From Siderastrea radians (lineage: Eukaryota; Cnidaria; Anthozoa; Scleractinia; Rhizangiidae), in NCBI GenBank assembly GCA_964017195.1, contig OZ024898.1, positions 12,663,557 through 12,727,556 of the forward strand: a DNA stretch of 64,000 bases, given 5' to 3'. The translations under genes and the position numbers were made by a program. The notes under the pieces were generated by a model. It worked only from the letters and a program-made list of their open reading frames with translations, did not search any database and had not been told where the DNA came from. Below, piece by piece: positions 58,401 to 64,000 of the stretch. Each line of letters opens with the position of its first letter. The stretch's first letter is position 1.

Positions 58401-61400
58401 GTTATCTGTTATACTTACAGCCGCCCCAGTTGAGAATTTCGACCAAAAATCCCTGAAGGTAAGTCTTTCAGTTCGTTGTTATCCAAGTTCCTAAAAACAA
58501 TAAAGATTTGGTGTTAACCACTTAAAGGGAGGGTTTCACGTTTCAGCCCATGTGCAGACAATGACGTAAGCCAAATTATTCTATTCTTTACAATCCAATC
58601 GGAAGCTGAAAACAACTCGTGCGTTTCTCCAAGAATAAGTCCTTTGGGTCGTAGAATAAATTCGGTGTTAAATCTTATTTCCGAAGTTACAGCGTAAAAT
58701 CAGTTAAAATCGTCCGTGAAATTTGGTCATCCGTCGCACTGCTTACACAAATTATAGTCTTTGATTACTGAAGTACATATGAGAGCGCGGAAACGCTGAT
58801 AAGAAAGCGAGAAATGCATTTTAATGCATCGAGTCGTCAAATACGAAAGGAATTCTAATAAAAAAAATCGTACCTTTGCCACCACTTTTTCGCTACTCAA
58901 CGTGAAATTTTCAAAGGTAAATTTACCTCGAGAGTTACCTATTCGCTTCCGATTGTTTAATAAACATTGAAACTGAATGGGCTAACGTCATAGCTTACAC
59001 ATGCACCGAACCGTGACCTTCCCTTCAACTGCAGCAAAGACCTAATTTGTTTGTGTTTTTGCTTTTTGTTTGTTTTATTGTTTTTTTCTGCGTTGTTTTT
59101 TATTGGGATGAATAAAAAACATAAGAGGGGATTTGACAAGCCTGCACGAGCCCCACCGTGGCTCGTGCAGGCTAACATTAAAAAACATGCTCTTACAAGC
59201 ATGTTTTTGAATGTTTTTTTTTTCTTTTGTATGAGACCATAGGTAGATCTTTGAAGATTTCCTTTAGTAAAGGTTGATTTTGTATTAAGGACCAGACCTG
59301 CATTAAAATTTGTTTAAGACTAAGATTTAAGATTTGGCGCTGATGGTGTGAATTGTGTCACGAAAGGCAAGATTCGTTTTATGTATTTTGTAATGTTTCG
59401 GTATTATACAATGCTAGTGTGTATTTTTCCAAGGAATGGAAGTGTGATGTGTGCTGATTAGTTGCTTAATCAAGGTGTTAGTAACAATATGGGATTTGTT
59501 CGGCTATTTAAGAGAGCTTTACGTTATGCAGAAACCATTCGAAGGCATCTCTTACACCCTTCAGAATTGTAATAGCATTTTGAATTTCTATTATTACCGG
59601 TAGTGTTACGGATGTAATTCTCGCCTTAGCTGATTTGGTATCATGTAACTTGTAGCTTAAAGCTTGTAACTAGTAGCTTGTTTCTTGCTCGGGCATCAAT
59701 AATCGAGATGCCCGCCCCTCGAGAGTATTGTTTATTAAGATTAGTTATAAAATGTTTTATTTAAATCGTTTCACGGTAGTGATTGGAGTATAATTAACCT
59801 TTCAGAATTCAAAACCGACTGTCTGTCCGTGAAGTTAATTCCTAACAGGGTGTTGTTTATGAGTTTTTGGGATAGCCTCTTTCAATGACGCGTAAGTTAA
59901 AGTTTTCGAGGCTCTCTTTTTAATCAGTCTTCGAAGAGTTTGTTCTTAGAAGCGGATCAGCCAGTCCCCTTTCAAAAAGCCTCTTTTCACGCCTGGTGGG
60001 TGACAAGACGTGTAATGTGTGTACTGGAGTGTTTCAGTCGACTTGAAATGTGTACACATATCAAGGATAGATTCGTCCTCGAATCTTTCTCCTTTATATA
60101 TTGTTGTGTCGAGAAATGTTATTTCTTTGTCTGAAATTTCAGCCGTGAATTTTATTGTTGGGTGAAAACTGTTTGCTCATGCTATGAAGGATTCAATTTC
60201 CTGTTTGGTTATATCCCGCAGAGAGAAAATATCGTCAATGAAACGTTTCCACTCAAAAGGTTTTCTTGAGCTGCGGTTAATGATTTTTGTTTCGATATCA
60301 GCCATGAAAACATTTGCAAATGCAACTGCCACTTTAATGCCTATAGGTGTACACTGTGTTTGTAAGTAGTTTTTCCAATTGAACTGGAAAGAATTCTCTT
60401 GTAGTATTAACTTTCGCATTTCTCTCAGGCCTGTGTTGGGACAGGAAGGACGTAATTTTGGTAAATTTACAAGTCGGTAAATAATGATCGTCCGGGTGAG
60501 TGTAGCCCCGAGAACTACTGTTTGTGGTGACATTGAATAACGTTTCGACAACCTGAGCGGAAGTCATTATTAGAGTCAAGTAAATTGCGAATCCTCAGTA
60601 GTTTTTATAAGTCTTTGGTCGTTGTCCTGATTGGTCGACGAGCTCGTGATATTATTGGTCGTCAGTCAGTTAAGCCGTGTTGTTATTGGCTGCCAAGTCT
60701 GTATTGTCTCCTTGTTTACGACAACAACAAGACAGACAAACAATAGTCAAACCGACTAATTTTACTAACAATAGACCAACGGACATTTGATTATTAAGAG
60801 ACAGATCGAAACACACCAATCACGTTTTACAGTCTTCACAGCCAATAAGATCACGGCTTAACTGACAGAAGACCAATAATATCACGAGCTCGTCGACCAA
60901 TCAGGACAACGACCAGAGACTTATAACAACTACTGACGATTCCCAATTCAATTGCCCTGATGATGACTTCCGCTCAGGTTTTCGAAACGTCAATGTCACC
61001 TCAAACAGTCCTTGTCAGGATCACACTCACATGGAAGATCGTAAATTACCGACTTATGATATGATTCCTGGGTTCAAATCATTTACAGTATAGTATTTTT
61101 CGTACGAAAGGCAAACTAAAATTTATTGCCTCCGCCCGCGGTATATTCGTATACAAGCTGTTTCAGTTGCTGATAATTTTAAGCTTAGATAACGCATAAA
61201 TTTATAAGAACTTATTGATAACCAAGTGCCATAAACTGAATATCTCGTAGTGTTGCCTGAACCCTAGGGCAAGGGAAAGGGAAGGCGTAGGAAAGGCAAA
61301 GGGAAATTTGCAATCACCGGGCTGAACTTACACTGCTATTTTCCATATAAAGTAGGGTTCCCGCACTCGCGGGTTTTATGACAATGAGGGAGGCGCAATT

Positions 61401-61810
61401 TTTTTCTAAAAATAGGAAAAATGTTACGTATCCTGGTTTTGCATGGGTCCTGTGCTTATGGTCTCCTTCTACGATTATGGCCCCTGGGATAAATACATGT
61501 CTTTTTAACTGAAGAGGAGTTTTACTTACAGCCAAATTAGTTTAGTATTGTAATCAAACACTCCTTTACTCAAGACCTTTAGCTGGTTGTTATTTAAGGT
61601 CCTATCGGAAGAAAGGAAAACAGTGTAGGAGTAACTATCAGTTTACCTGTTAACGCTTTGGAATAAATAATAACTAACAACAGCAGAGACATGTGATATG
61701 ATTCCAACTGGATTCATGTTCGTTTGTAGCTAACTTACAGCGCTAGAAGCTGAGTGTTTTGATTAAAGACTCCTTGAGGCAAGACCGTCAGCTGGTTGTT
61801 ATGCAAGAAC
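34262..61810 (-). CDS. relaxin-receptor-like LRR GPCR with giant acidic tail, 5' end missing
   Basis: Coding join, minus strand: LRR exons 61739-61810, 61530-61601, 58419-58490, 58221-58292, 57221-57304, 56310-56381, 55384-55455, 54810-54881, 53779-53850, 53488-53559, 52193-52264, 49394-49465, 49058-49129, 48715-48786, 48301-48372, 45629-45700; 7TM 44137-45148; tail 43482-43563, 42766-42828, 42486-42548, 39689-39727, 38586-38654, 34603-36417, 34262-34338. LRRs would bind an extracellular ligand; the 7TM block matches RXFP receptors (SVAIF.G.NLA, LAKRLLFIV.TD..CW.PI, NPGLY). All introns are GT-AG and phase-consistent. Signal peptide and any LDLa module must be right of the window. Joining of the acidic exons to the receptor is inferred from phase continuity and the absence of any other start; transcript support is lacking. 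Confidence 0.75.
34603..36417 (-). CDS. receptor tail exon 6: ~605-residue acidic repeat
   Basis: The 1,815-nt exon is one open frame (605 codons, phase 1-1) between acceptor TTATTGTATAG and donor GAGGAAG|GTAAAT. It encodes an 8-residue degenerate repeat of the form T/A-E-V-E-K-A-E-D, rich in Glu, Lys, Ala, Val, with no Cys or Trp. A higher-order unit starting KAEAIEVDITVDAEMERAED recurs 80 and then 96 residues later (as KAEAVEVDIPVDAEM and KAEAIEVDMRVDDEM). It probably forms a charged helix or disordered rod in the cytosol. There is no in-frame ATG at its start, which argues against a separate single-exon gene. The plus-strand frames opposite it are shadows. Confidence 0.75.
36418..38585. 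other. receptor intron with repeats
   Basis: Contains a T-run (36609-36630), copy B of the dispersed repeat (36999-37790) and a possible extra exon at 37925-38127: minus-strand text ending KEIRCNLAFFRG at donor TTCAGAG|GTAATT in phase 1, but with no convincing acceptor, so it is not included in the gene model. Confidence 0.35.
36999..37790 (+). repeat. dispersed repeat copy B (uninterrupted)
   Basis: Collinear with 14337-14584 plus 15716-16260. It shows the state without the ~1.1 kb of nested MITEs. Family unknown. Confidence 0.6.
38586..38654 (-). CDS. receptor tail exon 5, basic
   Basis: Acceptor TTTCACTTTAG, donor CCAG|GTAAAT, 69 nt, phase 1-1. Encodes TVHRYRKRPGKDRGDQREKR then EP. Strongly basic, unlike its acidic neighbours; possibly a charge-paired or targeting segment. 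Confidence 0.55.
38655..39688. other. receptor intron
   Basis: No exon recognised. A (TA)n run lies at 38911-38923. Five ~21-bp tandem units of 'cctagtaaaaat.tatg' lie at 39281-39391. Confidence 0.4.
39281..39391. repeat. 21-bp short tandem repeat, ~5 units
   Basis: Units read 'cctagtaaaaatatatgcat', 'cctagtaaaaattgatgcgt', 'cctagtaaaaatctatgtat' with a 21-bp spacing; the first and last are degenerate. Confidence 0.7.
39689..39727 (-). CDS. receptor tail exon 4
   Basis: Acceptor TTTTTCTTAATCCAG, donor GTTGAAG|GTAAAT, 39 nt, phase 1-1. Encodes DYELEVPEVSVVE. Small, but splice sites and phase fit the chain. Confidence 0.55.
40465..41341 (-). repeat. host repeat S copy 2 (uninterrupted, inverted)
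   Basis: Reverse complement collinear with 18294-18356 plus 24468-25281. It lacks the hAT-like insertion and so proves the empty site ('ggtaacctatcgatccgag' against 'ggtaatctatcaagcc'). A tRNA-like segment on the minus strand at 40588-40660 includes 'gtgggctagtgg' and 'ctggttcgatactc'. Confidence 0.7.
41450..41700 (+). mobile_element. tRNA-derived SINE
   Basis: A box 'ggcgcagtggtgagaacgc', B box 'gggttcgactccc' at 41498-41510, a central conserved block 'ttttctccggggactccgg', and a 3' part 'gtgctaaataccgttgacac' ending near 'gaagtgaattatt', followed by an ATTT-rich tail. This is a SINE layout widespread in invertebrates. Confidence 0.75.
42486..42548 (-). CDS. receptor tail exon 3 (spliced) or alternative end
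   Basis: Acceptor CTTTCCTTTGTTAG. Encodes DEDEDEEMLEMQIQSLLLGE then Q. Spliced at GAGCAAG|GTGCCC it is 63 nt, phase 1-1. That donor is weak. If it is not used, the frame continues GAPTVCQIVSNSVK to a TGA at 42442-42444, giving a short-tailed receptor. Confidence 0.6.
42766..42828 (-). CDS. receptor tail exon 2, acidic
   Basis: Acceptor TTACTTACAACAG, donor GAAGAAG|GTAGTA, 63 nt, phase 1-1. Encodes EQEAVEQDGSEDSDEDDDYE then E. The SEDSDEDDD stretch is a likely casein-kinase-2-type site cluster (inference). Confidence 0.7.
42829..43481. repeat. receptor intron with simple repeats
   Basis: (TAAA)n at 43208-43232 and (ATT)n at 43397-43424. No exon recognised. Confidence 0.5.
43482..43563 (-). 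CDS. receptor tail exon 1: helix 8
   Basis: 82 nt, phase 0 in, phase 1 out. Encodes ARGILKDKWQKLWNYFGGVP then SCRKDQE. An amphipathic Lys/Trp/Leu helix immediately after NPGLY is what helix 8 of a class A receptor needs, and SCRK offers a palmitoylation-type Cys. It links the phase-0 donor of the 7TM exon to the phase-1 acidic exons. The acceptor (TTGTACACCTAG) is weak in pyrimidines. Confidence 0.7.
43693..43994. mobile_element. MITE in receptor intron
   Basis: TIRs TGGCCGTTTTA (left) and TAAAACGGCCA (right). The inner parts also pair ('aaagacgggctcaagacgg' region against 'gcccgtctttat'). About 300 bp; its plus-strand frame is spurious. Confidence 0.6.
44137..45148 (-). CDS. receptor 7TM exon
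   Basis: The 1,012-nt exon follows acceptor CTTGTCTTTCAG (phase 2) and ends at CAT|GTATGA (phase 0). It opens with the Cys-rich hinge (CCHAEFKQDAEC, NCDSMFRN). TM1 is IWIIGILSLVGNALVLIW and TM2 has HVAVADALMG. The disulphide Cys is in GLRCQIIGG, with its partner in SVVCLPM. The DRY position is SVERVKNIVFP. TM5 is SVAIFVGLNLALVAIIIVAY, TM6 has KRLLFIVATDCFCWLPI and TM7 ends NPGLYTFSTSH. These are closest to RXFP1/2-type relaxin receptors by recognition. The DRY Tyr is replaced by Val. Reading through the donor meets TGA two codons later. Confidence 0.92.
45149..45628. other. receptor intron
   Basis: Short simple repeat 'ccagccagccagccatc' with ccatcc blocks at 45267-45332. No exon. Confidence 0.5.
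45629..45700 (-). CDS. LRR exon (next to 7TM exon)
   Basis: 72 nt, phase 2-2; acceptor CTTGATAACAG, donor AT|GTAAGA. Encodes FMHYNLMNELPKDFF..., the last LRR. Its AT joins the A of the 7TM exon to give Ile. Confidence 0.75.
45701..48300. other. receptor intron, nothing recognised
   Basis: 2.6 kb. A plus-strand 119-codon frame at 47161-47520 has no recognised family and is not called. No LRR exon was seen on the minus strand here. Confidence 0.4.
48301..48372 (-). CDS. LRR exon
   Basis: 72 nt, phase 2-2; acceptor GGTTGTCAAAG, donor CTAT|GTTAGT. Encodes YLSENKIQELPEGIF...TKLLS, a standard 24-residue LRR. Confidence 0.8.
48500..48562. repeat. (GCAC)n and (CACT)n simple repeat in intron
   Basis: 'catgcacgcacgcacgcacg' followed by 'cactcatcactcactcaccc'. 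Confidence 0.8.
48715..48786 (-). CDS. LRR exon
   Basis: 72 nt, phase 2-2; acceptor TATAATATCAG, donor CT|GTAAGT. Encodes KLDHNKITRLHRDQFRGLSE.... Confidence 0.82.
49058..49129 (-). CDS. LRR exon
   Basis: 72 nt, phase 2-2; acceptor CATTTTGCAG, donor TT|GTAAGT. Encodes FMPHNELDELPSDVFGNMTK.... It resembles the exon at 45629-45700, suggesting local exon duplication. Confidence 0.82.
49394..49465 (-). CDS. LRR exon
   Basis: 72 nt, phase 2-2; acceptor GGGTCGACAG, donor CT|GTGAGT. Encodes DLSNNKVKRLPSGIFANLVT.... Confidence 0.85.
49488..49829. mobile_element. Harbinger-type MITE in receptor intron
   Basis: TIRs GGCTATGTTGACACGG and CGTGTGCGCATAGCC, flanked by TAA on both sides (a 3-bp duplication typical of PIF/Harbinger). 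Inner 'ggtccgg'/'ccggacc' motifs recur. No transposase. Confidence 0.65.
49830..51070. other. receptor intron, nothing recognised
   Basis: AT-rich with scattered short frames; no LRR exon seen. Confidence 0.4.
51076..51495. mobile_element. Harbinger-like MITE with repeated GGTTACCCTAGC motif
   Basis: Left end GGGCCTGTTTACAAGGAGGG; right end holds the inverse 'aaggtaaccctccctccttg' 'gccc'. Between them, motifs such as 'gggtaaccctac', 'acccgggtaggcgggttagc' and 'gttaacccgcttgc' recur in both orientations. GGGCCTGTTTACA is a typical Harbinger terminus. Confidence 0.6.
52193..52264 (-). CDS. LRR exon
   Basis: 72 nt, phase 2-2; acceptor TTGTCTAAG, donor CT|GTGAGT. Encodes WLHENNIKALHSKLFADLRN.... 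Confidence 0.82.
52771..52957. mobile_element. palindromic MITE in receptor intron
   Basis: Arms 'tacaccttattccaaaatgg' ... 'ggcccttgttgcc' and 'ggcaacaagggcc' ... 'ccattttggaataaggtgta' are inverted, ~70 bp each. Confidence 0.75.
53488..53559 (-). CDS. LRR exon
   Basis: 72 nt, phase 2-2; acceptor TTTTGAAACAG, donor CT|GTGAGT. Encodes RLNNNNLTHLNESLFRGLRE.... Confidence 0.83.
53779..53850 (-). CDS. LRR exon
   Basis: 72 nt, phase 2-2; acceptor TTATTGTGTAG, donor TT|GTAAGC. Encodes YLQFNKLQSLPPNIFSNNTK.... Confidence 0.83.
54405..54645. repeat. TCGACCGA/TATCG-motif cluster in receptor intron
   Basis: Many degenerate copies of 'gtatcgaccgag'-like words in both orientations, e.g. 'tcgaccgactatcgac', 'tatcgaccgagtatcaa', 'cgagtatcgatcgagtatc'. 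Not a simple tandem array; origin unclear. Confidence 0.65.
54810..54881 (-). CDS. LRR exon
   Basis: 72 nt, phase 2-2; acceptor AATAACGCAG, donor CT|GTAAGT. Encodes LLNDNNLTQLDESVFHGLKN.... Confidence 0.83.
55384..55455 (-). CDS. LRR exon
   Basis: 72 nt, phase 2-2; acceptor GCTTCTGGAAG, donor AT|GTAAGT. Encodes WLESNGLRELPPGIFDNNPE.... Confidence 0.83.
56310..56381 (-). CDS. LRR exon
   Basis: 72 nt, phase 2-2; acceptor CTGTCGATAG, donor CT|GTAAGT. Encodes FLSDNELKELPPGILDSNTG.... Confidence 0.83.
57221..57304 (-). CDS. atypical 84-nt exon in the LRR series
   Basis: Acceptor TTTGGTTTTAG, donor GCT|GTAAGT, phase 2-2, 84 nt instead of 72. Encodes RDDWSQVPGGLNPESHDEHL then FKEVLWGL, which lacks the LxxNxL core of its neighbours. 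It may be an LRR-capping or linker segment, or a diverged repeat. Confidence 0.6.
57343..57714. mobile_element. TIR element in receptor intron
   Basis: Left TTAAAGGGCTATGTCACC and right (reverse complement) TTAAAGGGTCTATAACACAG, both at a TTAA. About 370 bp with no coding capacity. Confidence 0.5.
58221..58292 (-). CDS. LRR exon
   Basis: 72 nt, phase 2-2; acceptor GTATGTTCACAG, donor CC|GTAAGT. Encodes NMNDNQLKELDRRVFENNSL.... Confidence 0.82.
58419..58490 (-). CDS. LRR exon
   Basis: 72 nt, phase 2-2; acceptor TTGTTTTTAG, donor CT|GTAAGT. Encodes NLDNNELKDLPSGIFGRNSQ.... Confidence 0.85.
58491..59920. other. receptor intron
   Basis: No exon recognised. Two perfect hairpins lie at 59139-59208. 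The remainder is AT-rich unique-looking sequence. Confidence 0.4.
59139..59208. repeat. two adjacent perfect hairpins
   Basis: 59139-59173: AGCCTGCACGAGCC, 7-nt loop, GGCTCGTGCAGGCT. 59181-59208: AAAAACATGCT, 6-nt loop, AGCATGTTTTT. Both stems are fully paired. Confidence 0.8.
59925..60580 (-). pseudogene. Penelope-like element relic: reverse transcriptase part
   Basis: The minus strand encodes LREMRKLILQENSFQFNWKN, then KVAVAFANVFMADIETKI, the catalytic-region FIDDIFSLRD (family YIDD), and after a TGA stop (near 60178) continues in frame ANSFHPTIKFTAEISDKEIT, ILDMCTHFKSTETLQYTHYT, SCHPPGVKRGFLKGD. This is the RT of Penelope-like elements. The stop, a frame change near the LDT segment and missing ends make it dead. 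Confidence 0.85.
60515..61020. repeat. inverted repeat of Penelope-like element termini
   Basis: 'acgtttcgacaacctgagcg' at 60531 pairs with 'cgctcaggttttcgaaacgt' near 60971. A larger arm pair, 'tgtcctgattggtcgacgag' 'ctcgtgatattattggtc' against 'gaccaataatatcacgagct' 'cgtcgaccaatcaggaca', lies inside, centred near 60770. Confidence 0.75.
61530..61601 (-). CDS. LRR exon
   Basis: 72 nt, phase 2-2; acceptor CTTCCGATAG, donor CT|GTAAGT. Encodes TLNNNQLKVLSKGVFDYNTK.... Confidence 0.83.
61739..61810 (-). CDS. LRR exon (most 5' live one in window)
   Basis: 72 nt, phase 2-2; acceptor GGTTCTTCCTAG, donor CT|GTAAGT. Encodes FLHNNQLTVLPQGVFNQNTQ.... Confidence 0.83.
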
Positions 61811-61923
61811 CTAGGAAGAACCAATGACAGCCTAGCGGTTACTCTCAGTTTGCTTATTTTTTAGACTAACCAAAATAACAGACACCTATGATTCCAGTTG
61901 GATTTTCTTAATTAGTAACCAGC

Positions 61924-61981
61924 TTAATCGTTTACGCCAAATCCTTGAGCCAAGTCCGTCATATGGTTGTTTTCCAGAAAC
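61924..61981 (-). pseudogene. decayed LRR exon
   Basis: Acceptor TTTGTTGGCAG is intact and the frame reads FLENNHMTDLAQGFGVND then TAA. The second half of the repeat is missing, and the only nearby donor-like GTAAAC would leave the wrong phase. Closest in sequence to the live exon at 61739-61810. Confidence 0.7.
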
Positions 61982-62298
61982 CTGCCAACAAATTATCACC
62001 ACTTGACCAAAAAAAAATCGATTTACTAGTAAATTGTATTTGATAATTAGTACAGTGATCTCTAAAAATTATTGCACTCTCAAGTACTGGCAATGTAGGT
62101 TCGTCATGTACATACTTTGAGGAGAGAAAAATGAGTTATTTTACTTTTAGAAACGTCAAAAGATCACAGCATTGGCGATTAAACCCAAGCATAAAGGTTT
62201 TTGACATGCTCTGTGTTGTACGCGCATTTTCTCATTGAACTGATTTCTTCAGACATGGGTTTAGACTTATCAGGATGCGGTATGAGTACAGCATCACA

Positions 62299-62452
62299 CT
62301 AAGGTGACAAAGTGAGAGATGGTAGAGTTGATGAGGCTCTCGGGGTACTTGACGTTTGCAAACATCAACTTAAGGCGATCACATTTGATGTTTGGGACCT
62401 CAAGTACCCCAAGAGCCTTATCAAATTTACCATCTCTCACTTTGTCACCTTA
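62299..62452. mobile_element. hairpin MITE
   Basis: Arms 'ctaaggtgacaaagtgagag' 'atggta' and 'taccatctctcactttgtca' 'ccttaatg' plus inner 'ggctctcggggtacttgacg'/'ctcaagtaccccaagagcc'; total ~154 bp, ~60-bp arms. It directly precedes the Penelope-like fragment. Confidence 0.75.
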
Positions 62453-62464
62453 ATGATGCCCGAT

Positions 62465-62940
62465 GTGTCAGCTCAACTAACCGTCAACGAAAAAACTGTT
62501 CGCCGCGTAGTACTGCCATTTAAAGTTCAAAAGTCGGCTGATGCTGTGAAAAAAACAACTATCCGACCTGAGCAAGAAAATCGATCACACCCTTCAACCA
62601 GTGTTTGACAGTGTTTAGGAGGCGCAAAATAAGATGCGTGAGCCCAAACCATCCTTAATTAACCAACAATGCGTGATGTGATCTGTGCGATGCAGAGTAT
62701 GTCGGCTATACTAGCCGGCATTTACAGCAACGTATTGACGAACACCGTTTTTCAGCAATCGGCAAGCATCTAAAGAACGACCACGGCATTAAAACCACCG
62801 GCGACCTTAACAGTAACTTTTCCGTCCTCAAGAAATGCAACGGAAAACTAGACTGTTTAATTTATGAGATGTTGTTTATAGAGAAGAAGCCAAACCTGAA
62901 CACGCAATCGGACTCTCTCCGCGCAAAACTATTTATTTAG
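62465..62940 (+). pseudogene. Penelope-like element relic: GIY-YIG endonuclease end
   Basis: Plus strand: VVLPFKVQKSADAVKK (family LPFKDQKSAD), then with frame changes KPSLINQQCVM, CDAEYVGYTSRHLQQRIDEH, FSAIGKHLKNDHGIKT, LKKCNGKLDCLIYEMLFIEK, PNLNTQSDSLRAKLFI and TAG at 62938-62940. These are the linker, GIY-YIG endonuclease and C-terminus of a Penelope-like protein. At least two frameshifts and a premature stop make it dead. Confidence 0.85.
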
Positions 62941-64000
62941 ACATACTTAACAAGCACGCACACTTAATTACAACGCCAAATATGTTACTCATCGTTGTTT
63001 TTTTTATCACCTCACCCTGTATATATTCAGTATGTTAAGTCAATTTGAGTTTTAGTTTCTCACTTGAAAATGATGTCATGGCGACATCGGAACGTTGTTT
63101 TGCTATTTTTAAAAATGCGTAACGAAATTTAATTTGATTCGAATTAATTAATTAATTAAATAGTCGTCCGCATTAGGTTTCTAGGTTTGCAAAGTCGTAC
63201 TTATAATCAATGTTGTACTTGAGGCACACTCTGAAGGTCCCTTGTAGACCTTATAGCCCCTCCTGCGAAAACATCAGGCTTTTGGACTCAATATATTTTA
63301 AAACTACCCCCCCCCCCATAAATCAAGTGAAAAAGAAACCTGATGCTGCACCAGAAGAGATATGCTCGTTACTTAAAATACGCAATTAGTAAGAAGCAAT
63401 CAAAATCAAATCTACATGTATGTCGCTTGACGAGAACTACCAGCGTTATGCACTGTTGGCGTCACAAGATTTTACACCACAATGCAAAAGTCACAAATTT
63501 ATTGATGTGCCATGCAAAAGAATTGCCGGTTTTCACTGTCACGCCATCAAAAAATAAATTAAAAAACATTCAATTTCAATCTTTATCCGCTGTTCAAATA
63601 CATGATTATTTCATGTATTAATGTTCATTTCTCCATCTACGGGATAAATGTTGAGACACCTCCACTGCGAAGGTCTGCACATAATTCTAATAATAATAAT
63701 TAAAAACAATATTATAATTATAATAAGAACCTTCCCAGAATGCTTTGCACCAGAAAAATTTCAATGCAAAATAACTTAGTTAATTTGTGGTCGAAGAGAA
63801 TGCTGTACCATGTGTTATTTACAACTTCGTGAAAGTTATCCCTCATATTAACGTTAGGGTGATGGCGTCATTATTCACGTGACTATGGAAAAAAATATGT
63901 TTTAGCTCACTGCAAGAACAGGCCTCCATCAATTCAAAAGCAGATAACGTGCCCTGATAGACATTGGAATGGGCAATATGGAAATTGCCACTTGACATCT

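Larger units (their letters stand above)
61982..64000. other. receptor intron or 5' region, no exon recognised
   Basis: Holds a hairpin MITE and a Penelope-like relic (listed). A polyC run is at 63308-63319. The rest to the edge is AT-rich. The next upstream receptor exon must lie beyond 64000. Confidence 0.4.

Overview
The window looks like nuclear DNA of an anthozoan cnidarian, most likely a stony coral. The evidence is AT-rich sequence, small exons with GT-AG introns, no operons, dense MITEs, tRNA-derived SINEs, Penelope-like and LINE relics, a KDG-type tyrosine-recombinase relic, and a ~104-bp dispersed repeat I associate with corals. The organism call is inference from families I recognise.

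Two protein-coding genes can be reconstructed, both on the minus strand. (1) 1053-12201 holds the 5' half of a heparan sulfate N-deacetylase/N-sulfotransferase (NDST): exon 1 with the signal anchor (12078-12201), a large N-deacetylase exon (5372-6288), and a third exon (1053-1292). The rest runs off the left edge. (2) 34262-61810 holds a relaxin-receptor-type leucine-rich-repeat GPCR (type C LGR/RXFP-like). Its 5' end lies beyond the right edge. It has at least sixteen live LRR exons (mostly 72 nt, all phase 2-2), one 7TM exon (44137-45148), a helix-8 exon (43482-43563), and a chain of tail exons all in phase 1-1. One tail exon is a 1,815-nt exon coding ~605 residues of acidic Glu/Lys/Ala repeat. 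If the chain is one transcript, the receptor has a cytoplasmic tail of roughly 735 residues, which I do not know from any relaxin-type receptor. This is the main discovery candidate.

Layout. 0-12.2 kb: NDST exons and introns, with a LINE relic between two purine-rich microsatellites. 12.2-28.8 kb: intergenic, almost all repeats. These include nested MITEs, a foldback element, a 6.1-kb hAT-like composite (18357-24467) whose 8-bp target duplication is confirmed by an uninterrupted copy of the host repeat at 40.5-41.3 kb, and an exact 326-bp tandem duplication. 28.8-30.8 kb: broken tyrosine-recombinase gene between TIR-like ends. 30.9-33.9 kb: noncoding 30-bp minisatellite. 34.3-61.8 kb: receptor gene, with many MITEs in its introns. 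59.9-63 kb: two broken Penelope-like relics (RT and GIY-YIG parts), plus a decayed LRR exon at 61924-61981.

No rRNA, true tRNA, CRISPR or prokaryotic feature was seen. Exon calls rest on splice consensus, phase agreement and family recognition by eye. No transcript or database evidence was available.
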